A stretch of 64,000 nt of DNA from Streptomyces sp. A1277 (GTDB lineage Bacteria; Actinomycetota; Actinomycetes; Streptomycetales; Streptomycetaceae). A program made the position numbers and the translations under genes. Positions 35,312-43,630 of the stretch are shown piece by piece (position 1 is the first letter of the stretch; every line of letters begins with the position of its first letter). Under the pieces are notes generated by a model that made no database searches, had not been told where the DNA came from, and saw only the letters and a program-made list of their open reading frames with translations. The stretch spans positions 1 to 64,000 of the forward strand of contig NZ_SSBI01000014.1 in the NCBI RefSeq assembly GCF_004795015.1, given 5' to 3'.

Positions 35312-35323
35312 TGCACCATCAGG
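35307..35323 (+). promoter_or_regulatory. Small hairpin containing the uORF stop codon
   Basis: CCTGATG and CATCAGG pair perfectly around a three-base loop. The stop codon of the upstream ORF is inside the left arm, so a terminating ribosome would melt this hairpin and could influence the terminator just downstream. The role is inferred. Confidence 0.45.
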
Positions 35324-35334
35324 CCGGCGCCTTC

Positions 35335-35377
35335 AGGGCCGCGGAACCCCACTCGGGATCCGCGGCCCTTTTGTTTT
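35335..35377 (+). terminator. Intrinsic terminator (attenuator) in the wblC leader
   Basis: An 11-base perfect stem (AGGGCCGCGGA with its complement) is followed by TTTTGTTTT at 35369-35377, the only classical hairpin with a U tract I found in the window. It lies about 110 bases before the wblC start and 24 bases after the uORF stop, so it would stop most wblC transcripts unless antiterminated. Confidence 0.85.
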
Positions 35378-35484
35378 GTCCGAACGGACGGGACAGCGCG
35401 AAGGAGCCTCGGGACTAGCAGGACCTGGTACCAGCCGCCCCCCGGCCAACAGGCCGGAAACGACCAGACGAGGACACCACCACC

Positions 35485-35853
35485 GTGCAACTCGAAGCGC
35501 ACGCCCCGTCAGTACCGCCTTCCGACACGATCTCCCCGCCCGGCCTCACGGAGGACTCCACCTTGACCCCGCTCACCGCGCTCACCGCGCTCGACGACGC
35601 CATCGAGAAGCTCGGCGTGCCCGTCCCCTGCCGTGCCTACGACCCGGAGGTCTTCTTCGCGGAGTCGCCGGCCGACGTCGAGTACGCCAAGTCCCTCTGC
35701 CGCACCTGCCCCCTCGTCGAGGCATGCCTCGCCGGCGCCAAGGAGCGTCGCGAGCCCTGGGGCGTCTGGGGCGGCGAGCTCTTCATCCAGGGTGTCGTCG
35801 TTGCCCGCAAGCGGCCGCGAGGCCGTCCGCGCAAGAACCCGGTCGCGGCGTGA
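35485..35853 (+). CDS. wblC: WhiB-family iron-sulfur regulator WblC (WhiB7), 122 aa
   Basis: This is a [4Fe-4S] transcription factor that binds the sigma-A subunit and switches on intrinsic antibiotic-resistance genes. The cluster ligands are C49, C72, C75 and C81, the turn is G-V-W-G-G (93-97), and the C-terminal AT-hook is R-G-R-P-R-K (112-117), diagnostic for the WhiB7/WblC subclass. The GTG at 35485 has GAGG upstream. Expression should be controlled by the AT-rich promoter and by the leader uORF and terminator. The uvrD2-whiB7 neighbourhood matches mycobacteria. Confidence 0.96.
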   Translation: MQLEAHAPSVPPSDTISPPGLTEDSTLTPLTALTALDDAIEKLGVPVPCRAYDPEVFFAESPADVEYAKSLCRTCPLVEACLAGAKERREPWGVWGGELFIQGVVVARKRPRGRPRKNPVAA

Positions 35854-35945
35854 CCGCCGACCTGGGGGTCCCGGCCCCCAAGCCCATGAAGCGCATCGGA
35901 ACCATCGACCGTCCCCTCACCCACGACCCCCGAAACCAGGCTCCA

Positions 35946-36209
35946 ATGACCATCCCCACGTCAGAGCCCGTCGGCTCCGCGACACCAGACGTCACCATCA
36001 TCGGCGCGAACGACTCGCGTCAGAACAGGACCCGCGAGATGCAACTCATCCCAGAAGCCCTGGCCCGTGCGCATATGCACGACCGCCTGCGTGAAGCCGA
36101 CGCGGAGCGTCAGGCCGTGCGCCTGATCTCCGCGCGGCGGATGCAGCGCCGGGCGGAGCGTGCCTCGATGCGCGCCCGCCGCGCGCTGGCCATGGCCGTC
36201 ATGCACTGA
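35946..36209 (+). CDS. Small basic conserved protein, 87 aa, unknown function
   Basis: The middle and C-terminal parts form a long Arg-rich amphipathic helix (R-R-M-Q-R-R-A-E-R-A region), and the N-terminus has V-T-I-I-G-A-N-D-S. I know of no assigned function, and nucleic-acid or protein binding is only a guess. ATG at 35946 is used; an in-frame ATG at 35886 would add 20 residues. It follows wblC by 92 bases and might share its transcript. Confidence 0.65.
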   Translation: MTIPTSEPVGSATPDVTIIGANDSRQNRTREMQLIPEALARAHMHDRLREADAERQAVRLISARRMQRRAERASMRARRALAMAVMH

Positions 36210-36337
36210 CCCGCAGGCCACCGACCCGAACGGGTCGAACAAGGCCGGGCATCATCGGCATCCGCCGGAGCGCAGCCGCTCTCTGCGCCCCGGCGGGCCG
36301 CACCCGGCCGGCAGCACCCACCCAGCAGTACCCCTGT

Positions 36338-36372
36338 CGCGGGGCCGGTCCACCCAACTGACCGGCCCCGCG
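36338..36372. terminator. Bidirectional terminator, 13-bp perfect stem
   Basis: CGCGGGGCCGGTC pairs with its exact complement across a nine-base loop, between the small basic-protein gene and the convergent ABC1-kinase gene. Confidence 0.7.
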
Positions 36373-36380
36373 GCCGTTCC

Positions 36381-36467
36381 CGGCTGCCCGGCGCCCGCTC
36401 GCCCGGCGCCCGCTCGCCCGGCGTCCGCTCGCCCGGCGTCCGTCTGTCCGGCGTCCGGCTGCCTGGC
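36381..36467. repeat. 15-bp degenerate tandem repeat
   Basis: About five copies of CCCGGCGCCCGCTCG, drifting to CCGGCGTCCGTCTGT, lie in the intergenic region. They are non-coding. Confidence 0.7.
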
Positions 36468-36546
36468 ATTCACCTGATCCGGCTAATCCGCCTAGTCCGG
36501 GAAATCCGGGTAGGGGGCACCCGGGCTACCGGCTACGCGGTACCGC

Positions 36547-38238
36547 CTACCCGGCATCCACCGTCTCGGCGCCGCCGGCCACGGGCTCGCCGGCCGCGAG
36601 GTCATCCGGTGCGAGGTCATCCGCCGCGAGGTCCTCCACGGGCTCGGCCGCCACGGGCTTGCCGGTCGCGGGCTTCTCCGCCGCGCGCTCGCCGGCGGTG
36701 AGGCGCTTCGCCGTGCGGGCCTCCGCCGTGTGGCCCTCCGCCGCGGGCTCGTCGCTCAACTGCTCCTCCGCCGTGGGGGCTTGGCCCTGCTCCTGGTGCT
36801 CCGTCTCCTCGGGCGGGAGGAACCCCGGGAGCCACGCCTCCAATTCGTCGCGCAGCCGGACCGTGGCGCCGAGCTGGCACAGCACGCCGATCGTGCTCAG
36901 CGTCACCCGGTGTATCAGCAGGTAGGAGGGCGGCAGGTTCAGCTGCTTGCCCAACTGGTGGGCGGGGGAGCGAGGATCGGCTATCCGGGCGGCCTGGTGG
37001 CGCATCCAGCTCCGGCTGAAGGTGAACTCCTCCACCTCGGCCGGTTCGATGATCGGCAGGAGGTAGTCGAGAACCGCGTCCGCCTCCAGGTCGATGGAGT
37101 CCTTGACGAACCCCTCCGCCCGCAGCATCTCGTAGACCGCGTCGGCGTCCCCCCGGAGCGTCAGCCGCAACGCGTCCCCGATGGTCTGCGGCAGCCCGCC
37201 CGGCAGCCGGTCCACCGTCCCGAAGTCGAGGACCCCCAGCCGCCATTGAGCCGCGTCGTCGGTCACCTCCCCGGCCTTCTCGGTTACCTCGGCCTCCCCG
37301 GCCTCCCCGGTCTCGTCGTTCTCCGCCGTCGTGGCCGTCGTGGCCGTCGTGGTCGGCGAGGCGGGAGGCAGCAGCCGGAAGTTGCCCGGGTGCGGGTCGG
37401 CGTGCAGCAGGCCCGTGCGCGCGGGGCCCGAGAAGAGGAACCTGGCCAGCAGCTGACCGGCCCGGTCGCGCTGTCCGGCTGTTCCCCCGGAGATCACCTC
37501 GGCCAGCGGGATACCGTCGATCCACTCGGTGACCAGCACCTGGGCGGACTGGTGGACCACCCCGGGGACCACCACGTCGGGATCGTCCGCGAACTCCAGG
37601 GCGTGCTCCTCTTGCGAGCGCGCCTCCTGCTCGTAGTCCAGCTCCTCCGACACCCGGTCGCGCAGCTCCGTGATGAGCGGCTTGATGTCCATGCCCGGGA
37701 CCAGCGGGCCGAGCAGCCGTGCGAACCGGCTGAGCTGGGTCAGGTCCGAGAGCAGGGCCTCACCCGCGCCCGGATACTGCACCTTCACCGCCACGTCCCG
37801 GCCGTCGTGCCACACCGCCCGGTGCACCTGCCCGATCGAGGCGGCGGCCGACGGCTTGTCGTCGAACGTCAGGAACAGCTCCCGCCAGTCCTCGCCCAGC
37901 CGCTCCGCCAGCACCGCGTGCACCGTGCCGCTCGGCATGGGAGGGGCGGCCTCCTGGAGTTTGGTGAGGGCCGCACGGTAGGGGCCCGCGACCTCCTCGG
38001 GCAGCGCGGACTCGAAGACCGACAGGGCCTGGCCGAGCTTCATCGCCCCGCCCTTCAGCTCACCGAGCACCTTGAACAGCTGGTCGGCGGTGCGCTGCTG
38101 CACCTCGCGGGCCACCAGCTCCGCGGACTTCCCGCCGATGCGCTTGCCCAGGCCCCAGGTGGCGCGGCCGGCGAACCCCAAAGGCAGCGCGGCCAGCTTG
38201 GCGGTTCGGGTGACCGCCTTCCGGGGAAGATCAGACAT
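36547..38238 (-). CDS. ABC1/AarF (UbiB-type) atypical kinase, 563 aa
   Basis: This is a member of the ADCK/UbiB kinase-like family, ATPases linked to lipid and quinone metabolism. The diagnostic K-L-G-Q motif is at 67-70. The Ala-rich nucleotide loop A-A-A-S-I-G-Q-V-H follows, then V-A-V-K-V-Q-Y-P, the catalytic H-A-D-P-H-P-G-N and the L-D-F-G metal motif. The protein is cytoplasmic or peripheral, and its last 100 residues are Ala/Glu/Pro-rich and disordered. Between the H-x-D and D-F-G motifs is an unusual Thr/Ala/Glu-rich insert of about 50 residues. ATG at 38238 has GGAGGGG upstream. It follows the ThiF-like gene by 41 bases. Rv3197 is the mycobacterial equivalent. Confidence 0.9.
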   Translation of the reverse strand: MSDLPRKAVTRTAKLAALPLGFAGRATWGLGKRIGGKSAELVAREVQQRTADQLFKVLGELKGGAMKLGQALSVFESALPEEVAGPYRAALTKLQEAAPPMPSGTVHAVLAERLGEDWRELFLTFDDKPSAAASIGQVHRAVWHDGRDVAVKVQYPGAGEALLSDLTQLSRFARLLGPLVPGMDIKPLITELRDRVSEELDYEQEARSQEEHALEFADDPDVVVPGVVHQSAQVLVTEWIDGIPLAEVISGGTAGQRDRAGQLLARFLFSGPARTGLLHADPHPGNFRLLPPASPTTTATTATTAENDETGEAGEAEVTEKAGEVTDDAAQWRLGVLDFGTVDRLPGGLPQTIGDALRLTLRGDADAVYEMLRAEGFVKDSIDLEADAVLDYLLPIIEPAEVEEFTFSRSWMRHQAARIADPRSPAHQLGKQLNLPPSYLLIHRVTLSTIGVLCQLGATVRLRDELEAWLPGFLPPEETEHQEQGQAPTAEEQLSDEPAAEGHTAEARTAKRLTAGERAAEKPATGKPVAAEPVEDLAADDLAPDDLAAGEPVAGGAETVDAG

Positions 38239-38279
38239 ATGCCCCTCCAAGTCCCAGACTGCCGCGCTGCGTGCGGCGG

Positions 38280-39425
38280 TTACCCGGCCATTGTGTCGTG
38301 CGCCCTGCCGGCTCCGGAGGCGCGGACCCCCTCAGTGTGACCGGCGGCCCCACAGGAACAGTCGAGGTGAGCCCCGATCCGCTCCGACCTCCAGTCCAAC
38401 AGCGGCAGCGCCGCCTCCCACCGGGACCCGGTGCTCGCCGGCAGCTCACCGTCGAGGAAGGCCAGCGCGTGCGCCGCCGCGAGCCCCGCCACCGCCGTCG
38501 CCAGCCCCAGGTCGCACGCCTGCACGGCACCGCGACGCCCGGACTGCCACTGCGCCAGCATGCGCGGCCACTGGGGGTCCCGGTCCCGCCGGTTCAGATG
38601 CAGGCAGCCGGCACAGGCCGTGCCCCCGGGCAGGACCAGCGGCCCGACGAATCCGGTGGCCTCCATCACCCCGGCGTACAGATGAGGTGTGCCCGAGGAG
38701 ATCCATGGTTCGGCCGTCCCCGGCTCGGGGACGTACCCGGACAGGCCGTCGCGCGGGGCGACCACGATCAGGGACAGGCCCGGCTCCCGGCCGGCCGGAC
38801 CGGCGCCCGCACCTGACGCCCGCTGAACCGGGCCGGGGGCCGAGCGGCGTACCAGCTGCCGGGCCGCCATGTCCCTGCGCTCGCCGACCGCGGAGGCGGG
38901 CAGCCCGCCCGGCGCCACGTCACCGGGCTCCGCGCATCCGCCGTCCAGCACCTCGACCCGCCCCACGCCCGCTCCGGAGAGCACCGCGGCGACGGCCGCG
39001 CCGACCCGGCCCGCGCCCCGTACCTGCACGCGCATCGAGCGGCGGGCGGCCAGCCGGCGCATCGCCGCGCCGGGCTCGGGGTGCACGACGGAGAGTGACG
39101 CCAGGTCGGGGCGGTGGCGCTCCATGGTGTCCGTCCTCTTCCGCAGGGCGTCGGCCTCCGGACCGCCTGCCCGGACGTCGTCGACCAGACCGGCGTCCAT
39201 CAGCCGCATGACCAGCGCGTCCACATGACGCTCGCTCAGGTCCATGGACTTCGCTTCCTCGCGCAGCAGAGGCATGCCCCGGGTCCCGTCGAGCAGTTCC
39301 ATGAAACAGCCCGTCGCGATATCCATCGGGCCCACCTTCACCGCATGCGCGGGCGTTACTCCGAATTGCACGGTTTCGCGGCCGCGCCATGCGCGGCGCA
39401 GTGCGGGCTTCAACATCGGATGCAC
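38280..39425 (-). CDS. ThiF/E1-like protein of TOMM leader-binding type, 381 aa
   Basis: The N-terminal 100 or so residues form a winged-helix-like domain (V-Q-F-G-V-T-P-A-H-A-V, then L-L-D-G-T-R-G). A Rossmann-type ThiF domain follows, with R-G-A-G-R-V-G and V-E-V-L-D-G-G. Late cysteines C-A-G-C and C-S-C could bind zinc. The layout resembles the E1-like leader-binding partners of azole/azoline cyclodehydratases. No cyclodehydratase or precursor peptide is nearby, so the real role is open. The GTG at 39425 has GGGGGAA upstream and gives M-H-P-M-L-K-P; an ATG at 39416 is possible. It is cotranscribed with the ABC1 kinase, as in mycobacteria (Rv3196-Rv3197). Confidence 0.8.
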   Translation of the reverse strand: MHPMLKPALRRAWRGRETVQFGVTPAHAVKVGPMDIATGCFMELLDGTRGMPLLREEAKSMDLSERHVDALVMRLMDAGLVDDVRAGGPEADALRKRTDTMERHRPDLASLSVVHPEPGAAMRRLAARRSMRVQVRGAGRVGAAVAAVLSGAGVGRVEVLDGGCAEPGDVAPGGLPASAVGERRDMAARQLVRRSAPGPVQRASGAGAGPAGREPGLSLIVVAPRDGLSGYVPEPGTAEPWISSGTPHLYAGVMEATGFVGPLVLPGGTACAGCLHLNRRDRDPQWPRMLAQWQSGRRGAVQACDLGLATAVAGLAAAHALAFLDGELPASTGSRWEAALPLLDWRSERIGAHLDCSCGAAGHTEGVRASGAGRAHDTMAG

Positions 39426-39439
39426 GGCTTCCCCCGGTC

Positions 39440-39531
39440 TGTGTGCGTCTGTGCGTCTGTGCGTCTGTGCGTCTGCGTCTGCGACTGTGCGTCTGCGACT
39501 GTGGTGTGTCTGTGTCTGTGTCTGTGTCTGC
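39440..39531. repeat. Short tandem-repeat tract (TGCGTCTG and TGTGTC units)
   Basis: A simple-sequence tract of 8-base TGCGTCTG units followed by 6-base TGTGTC units lies just upstream of the ThiF-like gene start. It is much lower in G+C than its surroundings and is likely prone to length changes. Read in the ThiF frame it stays open as far as an ATG at 39602. Confidence 0.85.
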
Positions 39532-39694
39532 TGTGTGACTTGCATTGCCAGAATGCAGCGGATCGCCGAGACGTGCGGAAAGTTATCCACAGGCGTGGGC
39601 ATTAGTCGTTCAAATGGTGCAAGGCGTGGAGCCGATCATGCGGAACCGTTCTCGGGGCGGGACTTCCCGCCCTGGCAACGGGTAACGTCGTGCC

Positions 39695-40318
39695 GTGCCC
39701 GCCGACCCGTCGCCCGGCTCCGCCGGGGAGCCCGCCGCGCCCGGCGCCGGAACCCACCGGCGCAGTGCCGCGGACCATGCCCGCCGCGCCTCGGCGACGA
39801 GCGCCGTCGAGGTCCGCAGGAGCGCCCGTCGCAGCAGGACGGTCTCCGCGTACCGGGAGGGCGATCGCACTATCGTGCTGATTCCCGCCCGGATGTCCGA
39901 GGCCGAGGAGCAGCGCTGGGTGAGCGTGATGCTCGACAAGCTCGCGGCCCAGGAGAACCGGCGGATCATCGGCGACAGCGAGCTCGCCGAACGTGCGGAG
40001 CGCCTGTCCGCCCAGTATTTCGAGGGCCGGGCCAGGCCCGTATCGGTGCGGTGGGTGACCAACCAGAACACCCGGTGGGGCTCCTGCACTCCGGCCGAGG
40101 GCAGCATCCGTCTGTCGCACCGGCTGCAGGGAATGCCGGAGTACGTCGTGGACTACGTGCTCGTCCACGAACTCGCGCACCTCCTGGTGCCCGGGCACGG
40201 TCCGCGTTTCTGGCGGCTGCTCGACGCCTATCCGCGCACCGAACGTGCGCGCGGCTTTCTGGAAGGGGTGGTGGCGGCCGACCGGCTGCCGCACCTGCCG
40301 GCCGCGCGCGGCGAGTAA
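39695..40318 (+). CDS. YgjP-type (DUF45/M48-like) metallopeptidase, 207 aa
   Basis: This is a cytoplasmic zinc-metallopeptidase-like protein. The family motif N-T-R-W-G-S-C is followed by the zinc site H-E-L-A-H (H158, E159, H162), with H168 in P-G-H-G-P-R-F-W as the likely third ligand. The first 45 residues are Ala/Arg-rich and disordered. Substrates are unknown. It starts with GTG at 39695 and is divergent from the ThiF-like gene across the simple-repeat tract. It probably has its own promoter in 39540-39690. Confidence 0.87.
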   Translation: MPADPSPGSAGEPAAPGAGTHRRSAADHARRASATSAVEVRRSARRSRTVSAYREGDRTIVLIPARMSEAEEQRWVSVMLDKLAAQENRRIIGDSELAERAERLSAQYFEGRARPVSVRWVTNQNTRWGSCTPAEGSIRLSHRLQGMPEYVVDYVLVHELAHLLVPGHGPRFWRLLDAYPRTERARGFLEGVVAADRLPHLPAARGE

Positions 40319-40425
40319 CGTCCGGAGCTTCTGTACCGGGTCTGTACCGGCTTCGTCCGATGTCGGAGTTTGCGGATAGCCTGACGCGACGCATTCACCT
40401 TCCGGATGGGGGACGGTCGTTACGC

Positions 40426-42081
40426 ATGGCCAGGGAATTCCAACGCGGCCACAAGGCCAAGATCAGCGATCTCACGCCGGGGACGGACCTGTACGTAGGG
40501 GTGCAGATCGCCGGCCCGGGACTGACCTTTGACATCAGCTGCTTCGGGCTCGATGCCAATGAGCAGCTCTCCGACGACCGTTATTTCATCTTCTTCAACC
40601 AGCCGAAATCCCCCGAGGAGTCCATTCAGCTCCTCGGTGCCCAGGCCGGTGACAACGAGTCGTTCCGCGTCACCCTGGACCGCATTCCGGCGCACATCCA
40701 CAAGCTGTCGTTCACCGCGACGGTGGACGGCGCCGGGCAGATGTCGCAGGTCGGCCCCGGCTACATCCGGATCGTCGCGGGCGGTGAGGAAGTCGTCAGG
40801 TACGCGTTCACCGGGTCGGAGTTCAGCACCGAGCGCGCGGTCATGCTGGGCGACTTCTACCTCAAGGACGTCTGGCGGTTCGCCGCGGTCGGCCAGGGCT
40901 TCGACGGCGGCCTGGAAGCGCTGCTGAAGAACTTCGGCGGCGAGGTCGCCGAGGAGGAACCGGCCGCCCCGCAGCCGCAGACCGCCGCACCGTCGTTCGC
41001 CCCGCCCGCCCAGGCGTCCCCGCCCCCGTCGTTCGGCGCCCCGGACGCACCGCAGGTGCCCCAGGCACCGCAGCCCGCACCGTCATTCGGCGCCCCGCCC
41101 GCTCCGGCTCCCGCCCCGCAGCCGCAGATGCCCGCCGCCCAGCAGCAGATGCACGCCGCGCCGACGATCGTGGCCCCCATGACCCCGCCGGGCGGCACCG
41201 TACCCCCGCCACCCCCGCCACCGCCCCCCTACGGGCAGCCCGGGCAGCCCGGTCAGCAGCAGTTCGGGCAGCCGCCCCAGCAGCCGCAGTTCGGCCAGGT
41301 CCCGGGACAGGCCCCCGCACCGTACGGACAGCCGGCCCCGGCCCCGTACGGGCAGCAGCCTCCCGGGATGCCGCCGGGCGGGCAGCAGGGCGTGCCGCAA
41401 GGCGTTCCGCAGCCCGGCGCCGGGCTGCTGGCCGCGCTCCAGCCGTACAAGGAGACCGCCACCGGTCAGCGCTGGACCCCGCAGAACAGCCAGCTCATGC
41501 GGGTCGACCTCACCATGAGCGGCGGCGCCGGAGTGCTCGCCCGGCAGGGCAGCATGGTGATGTACCAGGGCAAGGTCGACTTCGGCTACAAGGGCGCGGG
41601 TTTCGCCGGCCGCATCGTCGGTAACGCCACCGGCCAGGAAATGCAGCTGATGCGCTGCACCGGCCGCGGACAGGTCTTCCTCGCCGAGGACGGCACCCAT
41701 CTGCACGCCATCGAGCTCCAGGGCGACGGCATCTGCGTCTCCGCCGAGAACGTCCTCGCCTTCGACGAGTCGCTCCAGTACGAGGTCCGCAGGATCGAGG
41801 GGCACGGCATTCCCGGTGGCGCCCTGTTCACCATGCAGTTCCAGGGCACCGGCACCATCGTCGTCAAGACCCACGGCACCCCCGTGGTCCTGCCGGTCAC
41901 CCCGACCACCTTCGCCGACTGCAACGCCGTGGTGGCCTGGTCGTCCGCGTCCCAGGTGATCGTCTCCAGCCAGGTCCGGCTGCGCCGCAACGCGTACCCC
42001 GGACACAGCGGGGAGACCGTGAACCTCCAGTTCCGGGGCGCCCCCGGCAACTTCATCGTCGTCCAGCCCTACGAGGTCTGA
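40426..42081 (+). CDS. TerD-AIM24 fusion protein, 551 aa
   Basis: Residues 1-175 or so are a TerD domain, a calcium-binding beta-sandwich associated with tellurite and stress resistance (G-L-T-F-D-I-S-C-F-G-L-D and S-D-D-R-Y-F-I-F-F-N-Q). Residues about 180-340 form a Pro/Gln/Ala-rich linker including P-P-P-P-P-P and Y-G-Q-P repeats. Residues about 340-551 are an AIM24 domain, a beta-helical prism fold of unknown function. No signal peptide is visible. ATG at 40426 has GGGGGAC about 12 bases upstream. It is the first gene of a three-gene operon with two free-standing AIM24 proteins. Confidence 0.9.
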   Translation: MAREFQRGHKAKISDLTPGTDLYVGVQIAGPGLTFDISCFGLDANEQLSDDRYFIFFNQPKSPEESIQLLGAQAGDNESFRVTLDRIPAHIHKLSFTATVDGAGQMSQVGPGYIRIVAGGEEVVRYAFTGSEFSTERAVMLGDFYLKDVWRFAAVGQGFDGGLEALLKNFGGEVAEEEPAAPQPQTAAPSFAPPAQASPPPSFGAPDAPQVPQAPQPAPSFGAPPAPAPAPQPQMPAAQQQMHAAPTIVAPMTPPGGTVPPPPPPPPPYGQPGQPGQQQFGQPPQQPQFGQVPGQAPAPYGQPAPAPYGQQPPGMPPGGQQGVPQGVPQPGAGLLAALQPYKETATGQRWTPQNSQLMRVDLTMSGGAGVLARQGSMVMYQGKVDFGYKGAGFAGRIVGNATGQEMQLMRCTGRGQVFLAEDGTHLHAIELQGDGICVSAENVLAFDESLQYEVRRIEGHGIPGGALFTMQFQGTGTIVVKTHGTPVVLPVTPTTFADCNAVVAWSSASQVIVSSQVRLRRNAYPGHSGETVNLQFRGAPGNFIVVQPYEV

Positions 42082-42092
42082 GGGAGCCCGTC

Positions 42093-42773
42093 ATGAACCA
42101 GCAACTCGCGGGCTACGTCCCGACCCCTGTCACGGCCCGGATGGAGAACCACGGCCATTCCATGCTGAAGGTCGCCATGGCGACCGGCCAGGACCTCTAC
42201 GCGCGCACCGGTTCGATGGTGGCGTACGAGGGCTTCATCGAGTACGAGCCCAACCCGCCCGCAGTCCGCCAGATCGCCTCGCAGTGGATCACCGGCGAGG
42301 GCGCGCCCCTGATGAAGTGCTCCGGGGACGGGCTGCTCTACCTCGCCGACTACGGCGCCGACGTCGTCGTCATCAACCTGAACAACGACTCCCTCTCGGT
42401 CAACGGCACCAACGTCCTCGCCTTCGACGGCCACCTGACCTGGGGCGTCGAGCGGGTCAAGGGGCTGGCCAAGTTCGCCGGCCAGGGCCTGTGGAACGTC
42501 TGCATCTCGGGGACCGGCTGGGTCGCGATCACCTCGCGCGGCACGCCGATCGTCGTCGACTGCGGACGCGGCGAGGACGAGACGTACGTCGACCCCGACG
42601 CCCTCGTGGCCTGGTCCCCGAACCTCAAGGTGAAGGGGAAGCGCAGCTTCAAGGCATCCTCGCTCATCGGGCGGGGCAGCGGCGAGGCGTTCCAGATGGC
42701 CTTCTCCGGCCAGGGGATCGTCGTGGTCCAGCCGAGCGAGGACAGTACGGACCGCCTGCGGATCCGGAACTGA
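42093..42773 (+). CDS. AIM24-family protein, 226 aa
   Basis: This is a single-domain AIM24 beta-structure protein. Typical landmarks are Y-A-R-T-G-S-M-V-A-Y-E-G, L-M-K-C-S-G-D-G and L-Y-L-A-D, and the A-L-V-A-W-S-P-N segment. AIM24 is named from a yeast mitochondrial protein and its bacterial role is unknown. ATG at 42093 has GAGGGAG upstream and lies 11 bases after the fusion gene. It is presumably translated with its neighbours as a complex. Confidence 0.9.
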   Translation: MNQQLAGYVPTPVTARMENHGHSMLKVAMATGQDLYARTGSMVAYEGFIEYEPNPPAVRQIASQWITGEGAPLMKCSGDGLLYLADYGADVVVINLNNDSLSVNGTNVLAFDGHLTWGVERVKGLAKFAGQGLWNVCISGTGWVAITSRGTPIVVDCGRGEDETYVDPDALVAWSPNLKVKGKRSFKASSLIGRGSGEAFQMAFSGQGIVVVQPSEDSTDRLRIRN

Positions 42774-42792
42774 CGGGGAGGGAGAACACACC

Positions 42793-43548
42793 ATGCAGAG
42801 TCCGCTTTTCAACTACACGGAACAGCAGTCGCAGGACCGGTACACGGTCCAGAACCCGCAGCTCCTGCGGGTCTCACTGACCGGCCACGACGACGTCCTC
42901 GCCCGCAAGGGCGCCATGGTCGCCTACCAGGGGCTGATGGAGTTCGACGCCGAGTACCAGTCCAACGCGCAGCTCCTCGCCCGCTCCCGCACCGGCGAGG
43001 GCCTGGACCTGATGCGCTGCTCCGGGCAGGGCACCGTCTACCTCGCCAACCTGGCACAGTACGTCCACGTGGTGGATGTCGACCACGACGGCCTGACGGT
43101 CGACAGCTCCTACGTCCTGGCGCTCGACTCCGGGCTGCACACCGAGGTCATCGCCGTGGACAGCCAGTACGGCATCTCGGGCACCGGCAAGTACCAGCTC
43201 AACATCTCCGGCACCGGCAAGGTCGCGTTGATGACCTCGGGCCAGCCGCTGATGATGCAGGTCACGCCCGACAAGTACGTCAGCGCCGACGCCGACGCGA
43301 TCGTCGCCTGGTCCAGCTCCCTGCGGGTGCAGATGCAGGCCCAGACGCATTCCTCGGGTGTCTTCCGCCGCCGCGGCAACACGGGGGAGGGGTGGGAGCT
43401 CAGCTTCCTCGGACAGGGCTTCGCCCTGGTGCAGCCGAGCGAGCTGCTACCGCCGCAGAACGCCCAGATCGGACAGGGCCTCGCCGCCCAGTTCGGCGTG
43501 GGCCAGCACGGCGCGCACGGCCAGAACCAGAACAACTCCTGGAACTGA
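42793..43548 (+). CDS. AIM24-family protein, 251 aa
   Basis: This is the third AIM24 domain protein of the operon, with the same landmarks (L-A-R-K-G-A-M-V-A-Y-Q-G, L-M-R-C-S-G-Q-G-T-V-Y-L-A, I-V-A-W-S-S-S). Its C-terminus is a short Gly/Gln/Asn/His-rich tail. ATG at 42793 follows GGGGAGGGAG. The strong palindromic terminator at 43572 ends the operon. Confidence 0.9.
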   Translation: MQSPLFNYTEQQSQDRYTVQNPQLLRVSLTGHDDVLARKGAMVAYQGLMEFDAEYQSNAQLLARSRTGEGLDLMRCSGQGTVYLANLAQYVHVVDVDHDGLTVDSSYVLALDSGLHTEVIAVDSQYGISGTGKYQLNISGTGKVALMTSGQPLMMQVTPDKYVSADADAIVAWSSSLRVQMQAQTHSSGVFRRRGNTGEGWELSFLGQGFALVQPSELLPPQNAQIGQGLAAQFGVGQHGAHGQNQNNSWN

Positions 43549-43571
43549 GCCACACCGCCGTCAATAACCAC

Positions 43572-43615
43572 CATCGGTAAGGGGCGGCCTCCCGGGAGGC
43601 CGCCCCTTACCGATG
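43572..43615. terminator. Perfect 20-bp stem bidirectional terminator
   Basis: Two 20-base arms pair without mismatch around CCGG. The palindrome lies between the AIM24 operon and the convergent Nudix gene and ends 16 bases before the Nudix stop. Confidence 0.85.
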
Positions 43616-43630
43616 ACGTCGTACGGTCGG

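Larger units (their letters stand above)
36210..36546. other. Intergenic region with terminator and short-repeat tract
   Basis: These 337 bases between two convergent genes hold a strong hairpin (36338-36372) and a short tandem-repeat tract (36381-36467). I see no gene with convincing start or codon bias. Confidence 0.5.
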
